64,000 nt of DNA from Epiperipatus broadwayi (taxonomy: Eukaryota > Onychophora > Udeonychophora > Euonychophora > Peripatidae). The notes beneath the pieces were generated by a model. It did no database searches. It was not told where the DNA came from and worked only from the letters and a program-made list of their open reading frames with translations. The stretch's first letter is position 1. Every line of letters begins with the position of its first letter. Positions 1 through 11,332 of this stretch are shown in pieces. The position numbers were made by a program, and so were the translations under genes. Location of the stretch: positions 1,116,001 to 1,180,000 of the forward strand of contig JAQFVV010012435.1 of the NCBI GenBank assembly GCA_028023455.1, written 5' to 3'.

Positions 1-828
1 TAGCTCATTATAAGACAAAGTCCTTTCCTAAGAGATTTAGTGGAAAAGAAGGCAGCATTTATCATACTTGCCAGGTATACATGGTTTGAATGTTTTTTCA
101 ACCATGTGTTATTTTGAAGCCATCCTTGCACTGCCAATAGCTAGGAATATTAAGATACCCATTTACTGACCAGATCAATTACTGGAAAAAAATTCCAAGC
201 CTGTTGAAATATTGTCAAGTTTATTCAGCTTGGATATGAAACCAGGCTATAGATATGACCCATGGCTACATTATGATAGTCCCATAAGTTCTTTAAATAT
301 ATTCTGTATATATATATTGCTTTGTAGTTTAGAACGGTAATTTATTTCATTAAAAAAAAAGAAGAAAAATGAAAAAAGAGGGAGAAATAAATCTTATCAG
401 AAAAAATTTAAAATTCTCTTCTTTATCGAGTTTTCTGCCTTGCAGGAGATAGCAGCCATACTAATTGTACTTGTAATGGGGGGGGAGCAAAATGGCTCCT
501 GGGGGTTTATTGTCCTTCTTAAGTTACAGAATAGTATAGAGATCTTATTTTACAGGAGGGAAATCATGTCAGATTGATTTTAATTTGAGCTAGAAGGAGA
601 AAAATTCAAAGTAAATAAAATACTGAGTCTTGTCAGGTTCATTAAAAAATACTTTTTTTAAAATAAGTTCATTTAAAAAATATATATAGCCAAACTAATT
701 TTTTTTTAAACAAATCTTTGGAATTGTATGAAATCAATAAAATGTAGATTTGTATAATTATTATTGTAAAATAATATATTAAATTGCATGTTAATCTTTT
801 CCATATTGTTTCTTCTTTTATATCTATT
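1..828. other. AT-rich intergenic or intronic sequence, nothing recognised
   Basis: No reading frame, tRNA-like box or inverted repeat stands out. There is a short purine-rich run near 350-390 and a G run at 478-485. Scattered A and T homopolymers account for the rest. Confidence 0.6.
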
Positions 829-881
829 AAAATATAAAATGCAATATAACAATTCCTCTGTTGCTAAAACAGAGAATCATT

Positions 882-992
882 TTTTCTTTTTTCTCCATGT
901 GTCATAGCGTCAGCCGGGAAGCGAACCCGCTAACCCGGGACAACTGCTTGTAAAGCAGCTGTCGCCGACCTCTCGACCACCAACGCTTGACA
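882..992 (-). mobile_element. tRNA-only SINE (tRNA-Val-like), inserted in a foldback arm
   Basis: Read on the minus strand this folds as a tRNA. The 7-bp acceptor stem pairs GCGTTGG with CTGACGC, the D-stem pairs GTCG with CGGC, and the anticodon loop TTTACAA (anticodon TAC, valine) closes on an extended 9-bp stem. A T-arm with box B GCGGGTTCGCTTCCCG follows. After the tRNA there is only CTATGACACATGG and an A-rich tail, with no separate SINE body. It is flanked by a perfect 16-bp duplication AAAACAGAGAATCATT at 866-881 and 993-1008, which is diagnostic of retroposition. The long extra arm and mismatches argue against a functional tRNA gene. Confidence 0.85.
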
Positions 993-1131
993 AAAACAGA
1001 GAATCATTAATATAAATAAAATAACTATTCCCAAGCGCTTTCAACTCCTATGAATCCTTATCAAGGCAGCAAAAAACTCCTATTTTCACCTAAGCGATAA
1101 ATTCAACATTTCATTGCATTGCATTGGCCAG

Positions 1132-1299
1132 GAAAATGATACAGTTTATTCAGTTTTTTATGTTCACCAAAATAGTACAGGCCATATATGCAGCCCAAAG
1201 GATTTTGCAATATTAGTGCATGAAACACACGATAAAAAACGCAAGATTGAAGAATCATATCTTATACAAAATTCATCTTGTGCTATGAATTCAAAATTA
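1132..1299 (+). pseudogene. Exon-like fragment in the foldback loop, possible START-domain piece
   Basis: The 99-codon open frame starting at 1114 crosses the loop of the foldback. Its first and last parts are just arm sequence. The middle part (residues about 7-62) is not simple sequence and contains CSPKDFAIL at residues 26-34. An x-P-[RK]-D-F-x-x-L turn followed by a strand is typical of START lipid-transfer domains. That resemblance is from memory of the family pattern, not a search, and the segment is short. If correct, this would be a host exon fragment captured by a foldback element. It could also be a chance open frame in an AT-rich loop. Confidence 0.25.
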
Positions 1300-1496
1300 A
1301 CCAGTTTTCCGATTAGTTGTTCCTGGCCAATGCAATGCAATGAAATGTTGAATTTATCGCTTAATAGAAAATATGAGTTTTTTACTGCCTTGATAAGGAC
1401 TTGTAGAAGTTGAAAGCGCTTGGCAATAGTTATTTTATTTATATTAATGATTCTCTGTTTTAGCAATTGATGGATTGTTATATTGTATTTTATAAG

Positions 1497-2750
1497 TTGT
1501 ATTAACAAAAGTATTATATTGATCTATTAAAATATATCAAATAAAAATTCATATAACATTGCAATACTAGTCAAAAGAACTAAACTTTAATAAAAAAAAT
1601 TCACAGCCATAATTTCATTTATTAACAAAGAGAGCTTTTCAAGCTATTAATAGATGAAATCAGAATTGTGAAAAATTTTTAGTAAAGTTTAATTTTTTTT
1701 GTCTAATATTGTAATTTTATAGGAATTTTTATTTTATTTATTATTAATAGTATAGCGTTAGGCAATATTTAATTAAAATGTATATATATTGATTAGGCCT
1801 AAAAAATAATTTTTAACTTCTCATGCCCATGATTTGGATTTCAATTCTTGAATAAAGCCATATTTTTTCAGATAGCTCAATCAATTCAGATTTTTAGATC
1901 ATTGGTAACACAAACCAGACATTCAATATTAATTGGTAAACCAGTTTCTAGCTATTAAGACAATAAACAACTCATAAATAATTGGGCATCTTATTGTTCA
2001 GGAGTTTGTAAGAAATTTGGGCATCAGAAATGATAGAACTATATCATAATCCATAGAATAAGATTCATAATCTGCCATTTTACCATAGTACCAAACAATA
2101 TGTGACAAAAATTTTAAAGCAAATATCTCCATTTTATTGCAAAATCGTTTTATTGTACGCTTGAGCAATTCTATAGTGGGTAGGTAGCAGAACTATTAAA
2201 TTTATGTATCCAAACTCATAGCTCGATAATTAAAAAAGACTAAAAGTTGTTTCTAAATGAGATATACATTGATTCTAGAGGTTCAAATGTATTAAGTCAA
2301 GTTCCTCATCAGTGTGAATAGATTACAGTAAATATCTTTTGAGTAAAAGGATTCATAATTGATGAGATTTTTTTTAATAGCATCTACGTGCATTATTTTT
2401 TTAATGCTTGTAAAAAAAAGTATTTATTTTACTGTGTGTAATTTACAGATGTTATTTAATATTATAGCTGCTAATTATATTGCTCGATGTAGTGGAATTT
2501 GACAACTGTAAGCTTGACTATTCTTTCTCAAAACTTAGGTTTGTTTCTCTTCATAGAGATGCAGTGAAAGAAAAAGTGGTAGTCATCAGGCTAGTCATAT
2601 ACCACATAATAAGAATATAATTTCTATTTCCTAATTCACCTACTAGATAAAAGTAACCTGATATTTAGTAGAAATAATAAATCGGATCATTTATGAAAAC
2701 ATTTTCATGATTTTCTTTTGCTTATGCTATCGATGACTCAGCAGTCTTTT
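1497..2750. other. AT-rich sequence, nothing recognised
   Basis: No repeat family or reading frame could be assigned. Short open frames here are interrupted and have no recognisable motif. Confidence 0.5.
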
Positions 2751-2754
2751 TCAG

Positions 2755-2945
2755 AGGCTAAACTCTCCATACAGCAGTGCCACTCAGTGCAAGCCAGAGT
2801 AATCAATGGATGCAAGAAGGTTTGTGCATAAAATCCCTCCTATTTATTCAATATTTCACCCGTGAGGAACCTTGGATCTGAGACCACTGCATCTAGATCT
2901 TCAAGAATGGTAATCATGTGGTGTTTATTCAGTCTTCTTTAGGTC
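2755..2945 (-). mobile_element. Foldback family A, half copy
   Basis: The sequence runs CTCCATACAGCAGTGCCACT, then a CAGTGCAAGCCAGAGTAAT stretch, GGATGCAAGAAGG, TTTGTGCATAAAATCCC and a terminal block matching CTTGGATCTGAGA. Then comes ATCATGTGGTGTTTATT, the outer end seen in the copies near 6.9 and 18.8 kb. Only one arm is present. The catalytic-core-like block found in other copies is replaced here by TTTCACCCGTGAGG, so it is decayed. Confidence 0.7.
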
Positions 2946-3815
2946 CATAAATATGTAAATGTATTTTATTCCAGAAAAAATTTAAAACCTGAAACCATTT
3001 CTAAGTTCTTACTAATAATTCCAAGACATGGGCCTGGTGGGTGGAAGCACTAATCATTACAATGGATTAATCATTACATGCTGAATATCTCACATATACG
3101 AAGTGACAAACTCAAATATTTCAAAGCATCACTTGTATAAACATTCTGACAAAAGTTAAATGATAGTATCTGAATGGAAATTGTTTTATTGTAATAATAA
3201 TGAAGAATATTTAAAATCATCACCAGTTTCAACTATTAACAATCTACTGCAGGATGAAGGTCAGGTTAAAACAGTTTTTTCAACCATAGCTTTCTTTTCT
3301 ATAATACATCAACAAGATTTCTCATTCATCTCACATATGGTCACTTTTTAGAGTTATAATCTCTTGGGATCTAGTCGAAGACTTCAATTATCTATCTATT
3401 TTATCACATTTTAAGCTTAGCTCTATTTCAGATTTTAATTCTTTCAATGATTGATATCCATGTTATCTGTTTTTCTTTTCACCCAAATATTTGCCATTTG
3501 ATGTTTTATTGTTACTCTCAACATACATCTATCTATTAATCAATTATCTATATAATTTTATATATTGGATTTCAAAACTTAGATTGCTAAAACTTCAAAG
3601 TCATTATCTTTGATATAATAATATAAATGGAGTAGCTAATAGATGAATAGATTATAGTAGCTTCTTTTTGGACAAAAGACCATTTAGTTAGGAAAAAAGA
3701 TGACATCGTCAACTTGTAAACATTGTCGTTTAATGTCCATGTAGTTACCATGAGCAAGGAGGTTATTACTACTGTTCCATGACTGTTGCAAATCAAATGC
3801 AGAAAACTCATTTCA
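2946..3815. other. AT-rich sequence, nothing recognised
   Basis: A short frame at 3160-3351 and one on the other strand at 3587-3832 have no recognisable domain, and the second runs into a SINE. The stretch around 3330-3560 has a faint resemblance to the LINE tail at 28 kb but is too decayed to call. Confidence 0.5.
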
Positions 3816-3820
3816 TTTTT

Positions 3821-3910
3821 CCTATGTGTCATAGCATCAGCAGGGAAGCGAACCCGCTAACCCAGAACAACTGCTTGTAAAGCGGCTGTCACTGACCTCT
3901 CGACCACAAA
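3821..3910 (-). mobile_element. tRNA-only SINE, truncated at the 5' end
   Basis: This matches the 0.9-kb copy: minus-strand box B GCGGGTTCGCTTCCC and the anticodon region GCTTTACAAGCAGTTGT are intact. The 5' acceptor strand is lost after the GTGGTCGAGAGGTC box A. TTTCATTTTT occurs at both ends (3811-3820 and about 3913-3922), a plausible short target duplication. Confidence 0.75.
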
Positions 3911-3922
3911 GGTTTCATTTTT

Positions 3923-4975
3923 AAACTTGGTTTACGAAATTTTATAATGTCCAGAAGCAATGATTTATACCAATATTTAAGATATTATTACTGGGTGGTA
4001 TTTTCAATCATCCAATATCATTTTTAACGCTCTTTTTTTTTTTTATTCTTCATTCAGTGTCAGTTCTCAATACTTGTAAAATAAAAGTGAATTAAAATTG
4101 GTATGTAATAATATATTCCACTTTTGGCCCATTTTGTATTTTAGACTTTTTAATCTGCATTAAATTGCTTAACAAAAATGTTCTTTTAATTAAATTTTAG
4201 TCTTTTAAAATATTTGTAAACAAAATGCTATATGAGATTAATGGAATTTGAGAAAGTTATTGATGAAAATAAATATAAGGGAATTAATTATAATACAAAA
4301 AGTACACATCAAAGAGGATATAAAATCAGATTCTGTTTTGAATATTTAAGAAGTTGGATAATTGAAAGTTAAAGAAGTACTAAAAAATAATATAAGAATT
4401 TTTGTGGTAAATGGGATTTTAACAAGTATAGAAGACTTTGTTGTGACCTAATAAATCAGGAATATAGAGAAAAAGAAAGGTAGGATTTAGAAATATAAAT
4501 TTGGAGGAGGAGGTTGGAATAATAAGATTTGCAATGTAGAAATTATTAAAAAGTAAAAAGATCTTGACAGAAAAACTTGAACTAAAGGAGGATTTGGATT
4601 ATGCATTAATTTAGAGCTATAAGATTTATTGGAAGAAACTATAAAAAAACAATAAAGTGAAGACAAAGTTTCAGTAATTAATTCAATAAAGGATTAGAAT
4701 AAACTTTAAATAATAAGAATAAAGACAGCAGAACTTGAAAAATGTGACTGTTCACATGCTGAAAGACATGTTAATAATAATATATTATTAGTCAGATTTT
4801 TTTAAATGTAAAATTAGTAGAATTGTGAACTATACTTTATTTTGTTTTAAACAACTTTCATGTTAGTGTATAATAGCTCATGTTTTGTTGATAAACAGTA
4901 ATTTTGAATAGAATATGTAATGTTTATTGAACTTCAAGTATATAATACTTTTCAACATGCATATATACATAATAC
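3923..4975. other. A-rich sequence, nothing recognised
   Basis: Between 4200 and 4760 the plus strand is markedly purine-rich with few C residues. No open frame or repeat match was found. Confidence 0.5.
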
Positions 4976-5236
<261 letters not shown>

Positions 5237-6244
5237 AAGATTGTATTATAAACAAAATGTAAAAAATAATAATAATATAATTCGAGTAGGCCCATTTAAT
5301 TACATTTTACTGACTATGAATTCAGTCATACTTCAATGAAATAAGAAGAATAAAAAAGAAAAACTAACTAAAGTATTTGTATTTTAAAATAAAATAAATA
5401 GCTAAATATCTGACTTTCACAGCTATTAAATACACTCTAGAAAATATTATTTCTTTTCAAAAACTTTTATCTCTCATTGAACAGTTTTAACCCTTAGTAT
5501 GTTCTAAAATTTTGTAAAACTTTTAGCATTACCCTAGAAAATATTTTATTATGCAAAATATAACACTTCAAGGTTAGAAATGATAACAAAGGAAAAATAA
5601 AATGTATGTACTGTCAATATAAACTGAAGAAATTTTACTAATATATATATATATAATTATGTATGGTGCCCATAGAAATATAAATGGCTGTCGAATATCA
5701 TAAAGTTTATTAATTTTAATATTATTTGTTTGCTTGTTTACATTTTTGCTTATTTGTTCACACTTTTTTTTGTGTTAAGTATATCACTTAAGTCATGTAG
5801 TTAGATAGGACATAGCTTGTGGCTCTATTGTGCTTAGCTATTATTTTTACATTCTTTGCAAATTAACTTATGTTTAGTTTTATATTGTCTAGTGGTGGCT
5901 GGTCCATAAGCACCATGGCATTGAAACATTTTCACAAAAAAGTAATTATCAAATTTATATTTTAAATTGTCAATAACATACAATTACTCAACTTAAACTG
6001 TTTTTAGAGAAAATTATTTTAAATGATTCTATTCAAAAATTCTACTAATTATGACAGTACTAGGAACATCATATTTGATTAATTTCACTGAGTTCCACTG
6101 AGATTCATTTGCTTTTATCAACATAATCATCATAATTGGAGCTGCTCAGTGCCACAGTGCCATTAGTTATTTTAGTGTGATATGTTTATTTTAGTCTAGT
6201 CTCTTTTCAAAAAGAATGTTTATTGTTTTCATTTAAGACAAGCA
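5237..6244. other. AT-rich sequence, nothing recognised
   Basis: It contains a short (TA)n run near 5640-5655. No repeat family or coding signal was identified. Confidence 0.5.
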
Positions 6245-6261
6245 ATAAAATATATATATAT

Positions 6262-6367
6262 TTTTCCATATGTCATAGCATCAGCCAGGACGCGAACCCA
6301 TACCCGTCTGCAACCAACTATTTGCTTGCAAGGCGGATGCGATGACCTCTCGGCTAACAATGCTTGA
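6262..6367 (-). mobile_element. tRNA-only SINE, second subfamily
   Basis: On the minus strand the element begins GTCAAGCATTGTTAGCCGAG and ends with GGGTTCGCGTCCTGG, GCTATGACATATGG and an A-rich tail. The acceptor stem (GCATTGT with CTGATGC) and box A are kept. The anticodon region is CCGCCTTGCAAGCAAATAG, which differs from the GCTTTACAAGC of the 0.9-kb copy and is shared with the copy at 49.4 kb, so two source subfamilies exist. A short ATAAAATAT flanks both sides. Confidence 0.8.
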
Positions 6368-6885
6368 CATAAAATATTTTTATAATTAACATTTATAAAA
6401 TAACATAAAAATATTTATTACAGAAAAATATAAAATAAATATTATTTTAAATATTTATCGTGACTGGTGTTCATGTTAAATGTTTAAAAAATTACATTTT
6501 CCCCACTTGACATTATGTGAAAAATTTGAAATAAAAAGTAAAGATTGATATATTCCAGATATTATTATTTGTCAATTAGAGGTTAGTAAAATCAAAAAAA
6601 ATACATTATATCTTGTAGCTGTGCTTGGTTTTAAAATATAAAATGGTTGTGTGGTTGCAAAATTAGAAATGCTCTGTTTGTTTTGGTAATGCTGTAATAA
6701 AGCATTCCTGCTTACAAATGTCACATGATTTGCAAAGATACAAAATGCACAGTCACATTTCATAAAATATTTTGTAATATAGTCATGATAACACCTTAAC
6801 ATTTTTGTAATGAATAATTAAATTATATCACTATATAATACATGCATTGATTGAGAAATGGCACTGCAGAAATCATATAGAGAGA
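6368..6885. other. AT-rich sequence, nothing recognised
   Basis: The minus-strand open frame at 6572-6802 (76 codons) includes a C-x3-C-x2-C-like string but no recognisable domain or splice context. I do not call it a gene. Confidence 0.45.
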
Positions 6886-6889
6886 GCAA

Positions 6890-7260
6890 GTCACCTTTTC
6901 ATTGTGACACACTGTGTGTCAATAAACATCACATGATCACCATTTTCTCTGCTTGCTTATAACTGTTATTAAAATAGGCATCTCCATACAATATTGACAC
7001 TCAGTGTAAGCCAGAGTAATACATGGATGCCAGAAAATATAGGTGCAGTGCTCTCAGATCCAAGGATTCTCACTGATGAAGGCCGCAAGCCAGAAACTAG
7101 TCTGGGGATATTGGACGAGTAGACACTAGATGGGGATTTTATGCACAAACTTTCTGGCATCCATTGATTACTCTAGCTTGCACTGAGTGGCAATACTGTA
7201 TGGAGAGTTTTTCCTGTTTTAACACAGTGTGGGTGTATAAGTGTGAATCATTTAAAAAGT
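6890..7260. mobile_element. Foldback family A, full copy
   Basis: Terminal arms face each other: CTCCATACAATATTGACACT, then AGTAATACATGGATGCCAGAA, on the left (6980-7037), and CTGGCATCCATTGATTACTC through GGCAATACTGTATGGAGAG on the right (about 7150-7208). The left outer extension (about 6907-6950) includes CAATAAACATCACATGATCA. The interior carries the hammerhead-like core listed separately, followed by the CTAGTCTGGGGATATTGG block shared by every copy. There is no coding capacity. Confidence 0.8.
7073..7096 (+). ncRNA. Hammerhead-like core in foldback A
   Basis: CTGATGA (7073-7079), then A-GGC-CGCAA-GCC-A, then GAAA (7093-7096). CTGANGA and GAAA are the two invariant strands of a hammerhead core, and the GGC/GCC hairpin lies where stem II belongs. 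An A-A mismatch sits at the base of that stem, where G-C is usual. Stem I, stem III and the UH cleavage site are not evident by eye, so catalytic activity is unproven. Confidence 0.3.
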
Positions 7261-7583
7261 GTAATTATAAGGCAGCACAGTTCTCATTTCATATAAGTTT
7301 TTGTTGCATGATCATCTCTTGTAAAGGTAAATCTGACTTATGTAAAATTACAAAAACACATGACACATAAGACATGTAAGCAGATAACTACCTTTTTATA
7401 ACTGTTTTTAAACGTTATTTATCAATTTGAAACAAAAAAGCATTTTAAACAAAAGTTTGTAAGTGTAGCAAACTCTCCATCATGTAATGCCACCCAGTGC
7501 AAGTCAGACTAATTAACAGATGCAAGAAGGTTTGTGCATAAACTTCCTATCTAGTGCCTACTTATACAATATCCCCAAATTAG

Positions 7584-7607
7584 TTTCTAGCATGTGGCTT
7601 TCATCAG
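7584..7607 (-). ncRNA. Hammerhead-like core, left half of palindrome
   Basis: Minus strand: CTGATGA, A-AGC-CACAT-GCT-A, GAAA. The stem pair AGC/GCT replaces GGC/GCC of the 7.07-kb copy, so both partners of the outer pair changed together. Confidence 0.3.
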
Positions 7608-7705
7608 TGTGGGCCTTGGACTTGAGAGCACTGCACCTAGATCTTAGGATCTAATGCAACCCTCCAGAAGCCAACATGCAGTGCTCTTAAATCCAAGACT
7701 TCTCA

Positions 7706-7729
7706 TTGATGAAAGCCAAAAGCTAGAAA
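7706..7729 (+). ncRNA. Hammerhead-like core, right half, first base changed
   Basis: TTGATGA, A-AGC-CAAAA-GCT-A, GAAA. The first C of the core has become T, which would be expected to impair a hammerhead. The stem pairs are intact. Confidence 0.25.
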
Positions 7730-7900
7730 CTAGTTTGGGGATATTGGAAGAGAAAGTACTAGATAGAAATTTTATGCGCAAAAATTTTTGCATCCACTAA
7801 TTAACAAGGCTTACACTTGGTGGCACTATTGTGTGCAAATATTGCTCCTATTATTAACAGTTTGTGTAAGTATATGAAATGGTGATCACATGATGTTGGT

Positions 7901-8742
7901 TTTGTATAAAAATTTTGTACATACAAACTGTATCAATTTTTATATTGATCTGAATAAAAGATAAAGTTGCCACTTTCTAAAAACAAAATTATCATATAGT
8001 AGTCAAAAACTTAACTAAATATAAAATATTTGAAAAGTAAGAAACAGATAAAGAAACTTTGTGAATGATAAAAAACAAATATTGGTACTAGTTGAGTGTA
8101 TATTTAGCTTATTGAGGAAGTTACCACCCACATATCAATATAGCAAAGAAAAAGCTAATTAATAAATTTTATATTTGTCTTAAGAAATCAAAAACCAAAT
8201 AACACAAAAATAATATATTTGAAAATATACACTTAATAAAATTTATTTTGAAAAATTTGAAAATAATACATTTTTGGATCAAAAAATAATTGAAAAATAA
8301 GCATTTTTGGTAATGCAAACTTATAAAAAAGTTTTTATTAACCATGATGGCACTCAATGCAAAACAAAAAATGTGAAAATAATCTATTTTAAAAACTTGC
8401 AAATAATATATTTAGTGACAAAAAAATGATTGAAATAAAATTTTTAATAAGCATGATCAGTGCAAATAAATATTCAGCAAGAAATTAGCATTAATTTCTA
8501 ACAAATCCATTTATTATTACTTCTGATTAAAACATCTAATCAACACTCCATCCTTTTTTCTTTTCAAATTTCTAATATAATGTGCACATTGATCATAATT
8601 ATAGAAATTATTTGTTTTTAAATCATTGTTTGTTCTCTAAACATGTTTTTTAGGATTGTTTCCTAATTAAATTATATTATTTTCATATTTTTAAACATAT
8701 ATTATTTAAAGCTATTATTATAAAGCACTAAAAACTTTGAAA
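7901..8742. other. AT-rich sequence, nothing recognised
   Basis: Within 8200-8480 related phrases (a poly-A-rich stretch, TTGAAAATAA, ATAATATATTT and a G-A-T-C spacer) recur loosely, suggesting a decayed tandem repeat. No reading frame is credible. Confidence 0.45.
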
Positions 8743-8886
8743 TTATTCAAATGGAAGTCAATCTACGATAATGCACTATTTCTTAAATATTAAGTTTTTA
8801 AAATTTTTGCCAGCAGGAGAGTGCACTGAGATTTATAATATTTAAGAAATAGTGCATTATTGGAAACTGACTTCCATTTGAATAAT
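8743..8886. mobile_element. Short hairpin element (about 144 bp)
   Basis: The 50-bp arms begin TTATTCAAATGGAAGTCA and end TGACTTCCATTTGAATAA, and both include AATGCACTATTTCTTAAATA or its complement. They enclose a loop of about 35 bp. The arms are about 90% complementary. No second copy was found in the window. Confidence 0.8.
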
Positions 8887-11225
8887 AACATATCTTATTT
8901 TTATGTTTTTTTCATGCCTTTTGATTTTTTATAAAAAATATGAAATATGATACTAAGAAATTAGCTTTTCTTTGCTACATTGATATGTGGATGATGACTC
9001 CATCAATGGATAAAAAAAATATTGACTAGTACTCAAGTAATAATGTTCAAGAGAAGATTTTGAAATAACACATAAAAAGTTTTTGGGATTAAATAAAAAT
9101 TCTATTTTAATTATATATTTATGATAAACTAACGAAAACCCTTTCATTAACACTTATTTAGTCATTTATAAATTAGAATTATTAACATAATTATAATGAA
9201 GTTAGTATCATTATTAATTCATTTGATAATAATATTGAAGAAGTCCTTTGGCATTGTAACTGGATTTATATTGCATTCATTTGGTGGTTAAAACTTAAAA
9301 CATCTTAAATGTTCATAAACTAAGATTTTTAATTTTAACTAAAATATTAAAATATCAGAAGCAGTTAATATCGTAAATGTAAAAGCAAGTGAGAGATTGT
9401 ATTAATATTATTCAGCTAAAAGCTTTTGGCATTGGCATAAGATAAAACTTTGTTGAATTAGTAATAATATATATTAAAAAATATGTTTACTTATAATTAA
9501 TTAATTTCCCTTTTATTTATTTTCTGTAAAATTATTAAATATTTGTTTGTTAATAAATGTTTGACATTTAAACTTAAATTTTAATATATTTTCTTACTTT
9601 AGTAGAAAATTAATCAAGTATAAATTTACTCTCAAATAAGAATTGCCTATTGCCAAAATTTTCTAATTATTATTTTTTTTTGTAATTAAAAATTAATTTT
9701 TAATATTTCAAAATATATTTGAGTTTATGTTTTACCAAACTTATCTCAAATATATAGTTTAGTGGAGGATGATTTATTTCATTAAATATATTTTTTTTTA
9801 GTCTAAAAACTTTAGCAAATAATTTTGTTTTGAATATTTATTATTTTATATTTGCAAAATTGTTATTTTATTTTTAAGATTGTTTTATTATTCAAATTTA
9901 TGCTGTCAATAAAATTTGTTTAAAATGTAAAACTTCAATGGATTTTCATTAAAAATTCAATTTAAAGAATAGCACAAAAAATAGTTAGCAAATTAGGCAT
10001 TTGAGTGAATTCAGAAACCAAAATTTCATAGGTTAATAATAAAACAGAAAATTTACATTTACTTTGATTATTTGATTCCACAAAAATAGCTTGATAATTG
10101 AATTTGTGATCTACAGAAGCTAAAAACATATAAATACAAACTATTGATAATATTGCAGTCTTATTTAGATCATATTTGTTGAAATATTTTAAACAGAACA
10201 GCAATCAAGACCTTTTCATAATATTCCACAAGGACATTCATACCATTTCTGTTAATAATGTTTTATATTGTTTTTTAAAAAATAAAATGATATGATTTGT
10301 CTTCTTTAGTTTTATATATAATGCACATTAAGTTTTAAAATAACATGAACATTAATTTGCATTATTATTTTTTTAAATATAAAATTGTCAGTAATATTTG
10401 CCTCCATTAGTTTCTATTGTTCACATATATAATTATAAATTAAATGTTAAAAGTATGACCATATCTCCATTAGTTTGTATTAATGTTTTTTTAATAAAAA
10501 AATGCATTGAATTAAAAAATCATATTGTTTTGTATATAAAATTATATTAGTAAATTTGTTTATTTTGAAATTTTTAATTTTAGTGATTAACATCTTTAGT
10601 ACAATCAGTGTATGCATTTGATGATTTTATTTGATATGTAGCATGTTTATGCAATGACTACCACATTTTCAAGTCTTCTACAGACTTGAGTTTAAAGTCA
10701 CGTGTGAGGTTGGGCAGCACACTATCATCAACTTTTTTTTGCAATAATTAATCTAAAAAGTGATACTAATTATACTGTTTTGACACTCTTCATATTAATA
10801 ATAAGAAAAGCTACTTAAGAAATTCAAGATGGTTTTGGTAGATTACAGAACATTATGCTATATTATGGAAACGGAATAGAAATATATTTCAACTTTTAGA
10901 AACTATGAAAAATATAAAATGATAATAATAGATATATAGTATTTCACAGTTTTGTTTAAAATTATCACTGGCTTAGAGATTTCTGATTTTAGTAAAAAGA
11001 GAGCCATGTTTCACTACATTATGCCACTGGTTTTTTATTTAATATATAATTACACACGAAAGTGGTGGAAAAAAATAGCTCCTTATATTTACTCATCATT
11101 TTTTATTTTTAAAAAATGACTTGAAAAGGTCAATGATCATATAACAACAACGTACTATCACCCAAATTGAAAATTATTTCTACATACTAACTTAAACATA
11201 AGTGATTAATGTATGGTTACAAACA
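8887..11225. other. Very AT-rich sequence, nothing recognised
   Basis: Long T and A runs dominate. Minus-strand frames at 8953-9153 and 9962-10204 have no domain and an amino-acid make-up typical of translated AT-rich noise (mainly F, L, I, K, N, Y, S). Confidence 0.5.
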
Positions 11226-11226
11226 T

Positions 11227-11332
11227 CAAGCATTGGTGGTTGAGAGGTCAGCGACAGCTGCTTTACAAGCAGTTGTCCTGGGTTAGTGGGTTCACTTCCC
11301 GGCTGATGCTATGACACATGAGAAAAAAAAAC
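11227..11332 (+). mobile_element. tRNA-only SINE, Val-like subfamily
   Basis: It starts ATCAAGCATTGGTGGTTGAG, with anticodon arm GCTGCTTTACAAGCAGT (anticodon TAC), box B GTGGGTTCACTTCCCGG and 3' acceptor CTGATGC. CTATGACACATGAG and an A-run of nine complete it. It is the plus-strand counterpart of the 0.9-kb copy. No clear target duplication could be picked by eye. Confidence 0.8.

Larger units (their letters stand above)
829..1496. mobile_element. Large foldback (inverted-repeat) element with a SINE in its left arm
   Basis: The left arm (about 829-881 plus 1009-1134) is the reverse complement of the right arm (about 1319-1496). Shared landmarks include CCAAGCGCTTTCAACT, the AAGCGATAAATTCAACAT stretch, and a repeated GCATT block next to GGCCAGGAA. 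Without the SINE each arm is about 175 bp and the central loop about 185 bp. The size, long imperfect terminal inverted repeats and lack of a transposase fit a non-autonomous foldback or MITE-like DNA element. No convincing target duplication was found at the outer ends, so the limits are approximate. Confidence 0.75.
7468..7900. mobile_element. Foldback family A, full palindromic copy
   Basis: The left half runs from CTCCATCATGTAATGCCACC to GAGCACTGCACCTAGATC. The right half is its imperfect reverse complement, from the GCAGTGCTCTTAAATCC stretch to GTGGCACTATTGTG near 7840. The outer extension GGTGATCACATGATGTTGG follows at 7880-7900. Both halves carry the core motif on opposite strands, so this copy is a more complete palindrome than the one at 6.9 kb. 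Confidence 0.8.

Noticed and set aside
882-992. Functional tRNA-Val(TAC) gene
   Set aside because: The enlarged anticodon stem, T-stem mismatch, long extra arm, A-rich tail and target duplication show a retroposed copy.
1164-1508. 114-codon minus-strand frame across the first foldback
   Set aside because: Most of it is arm sequence. The plus-strand frame has the more protein-like loop, and only one of the two could be real.
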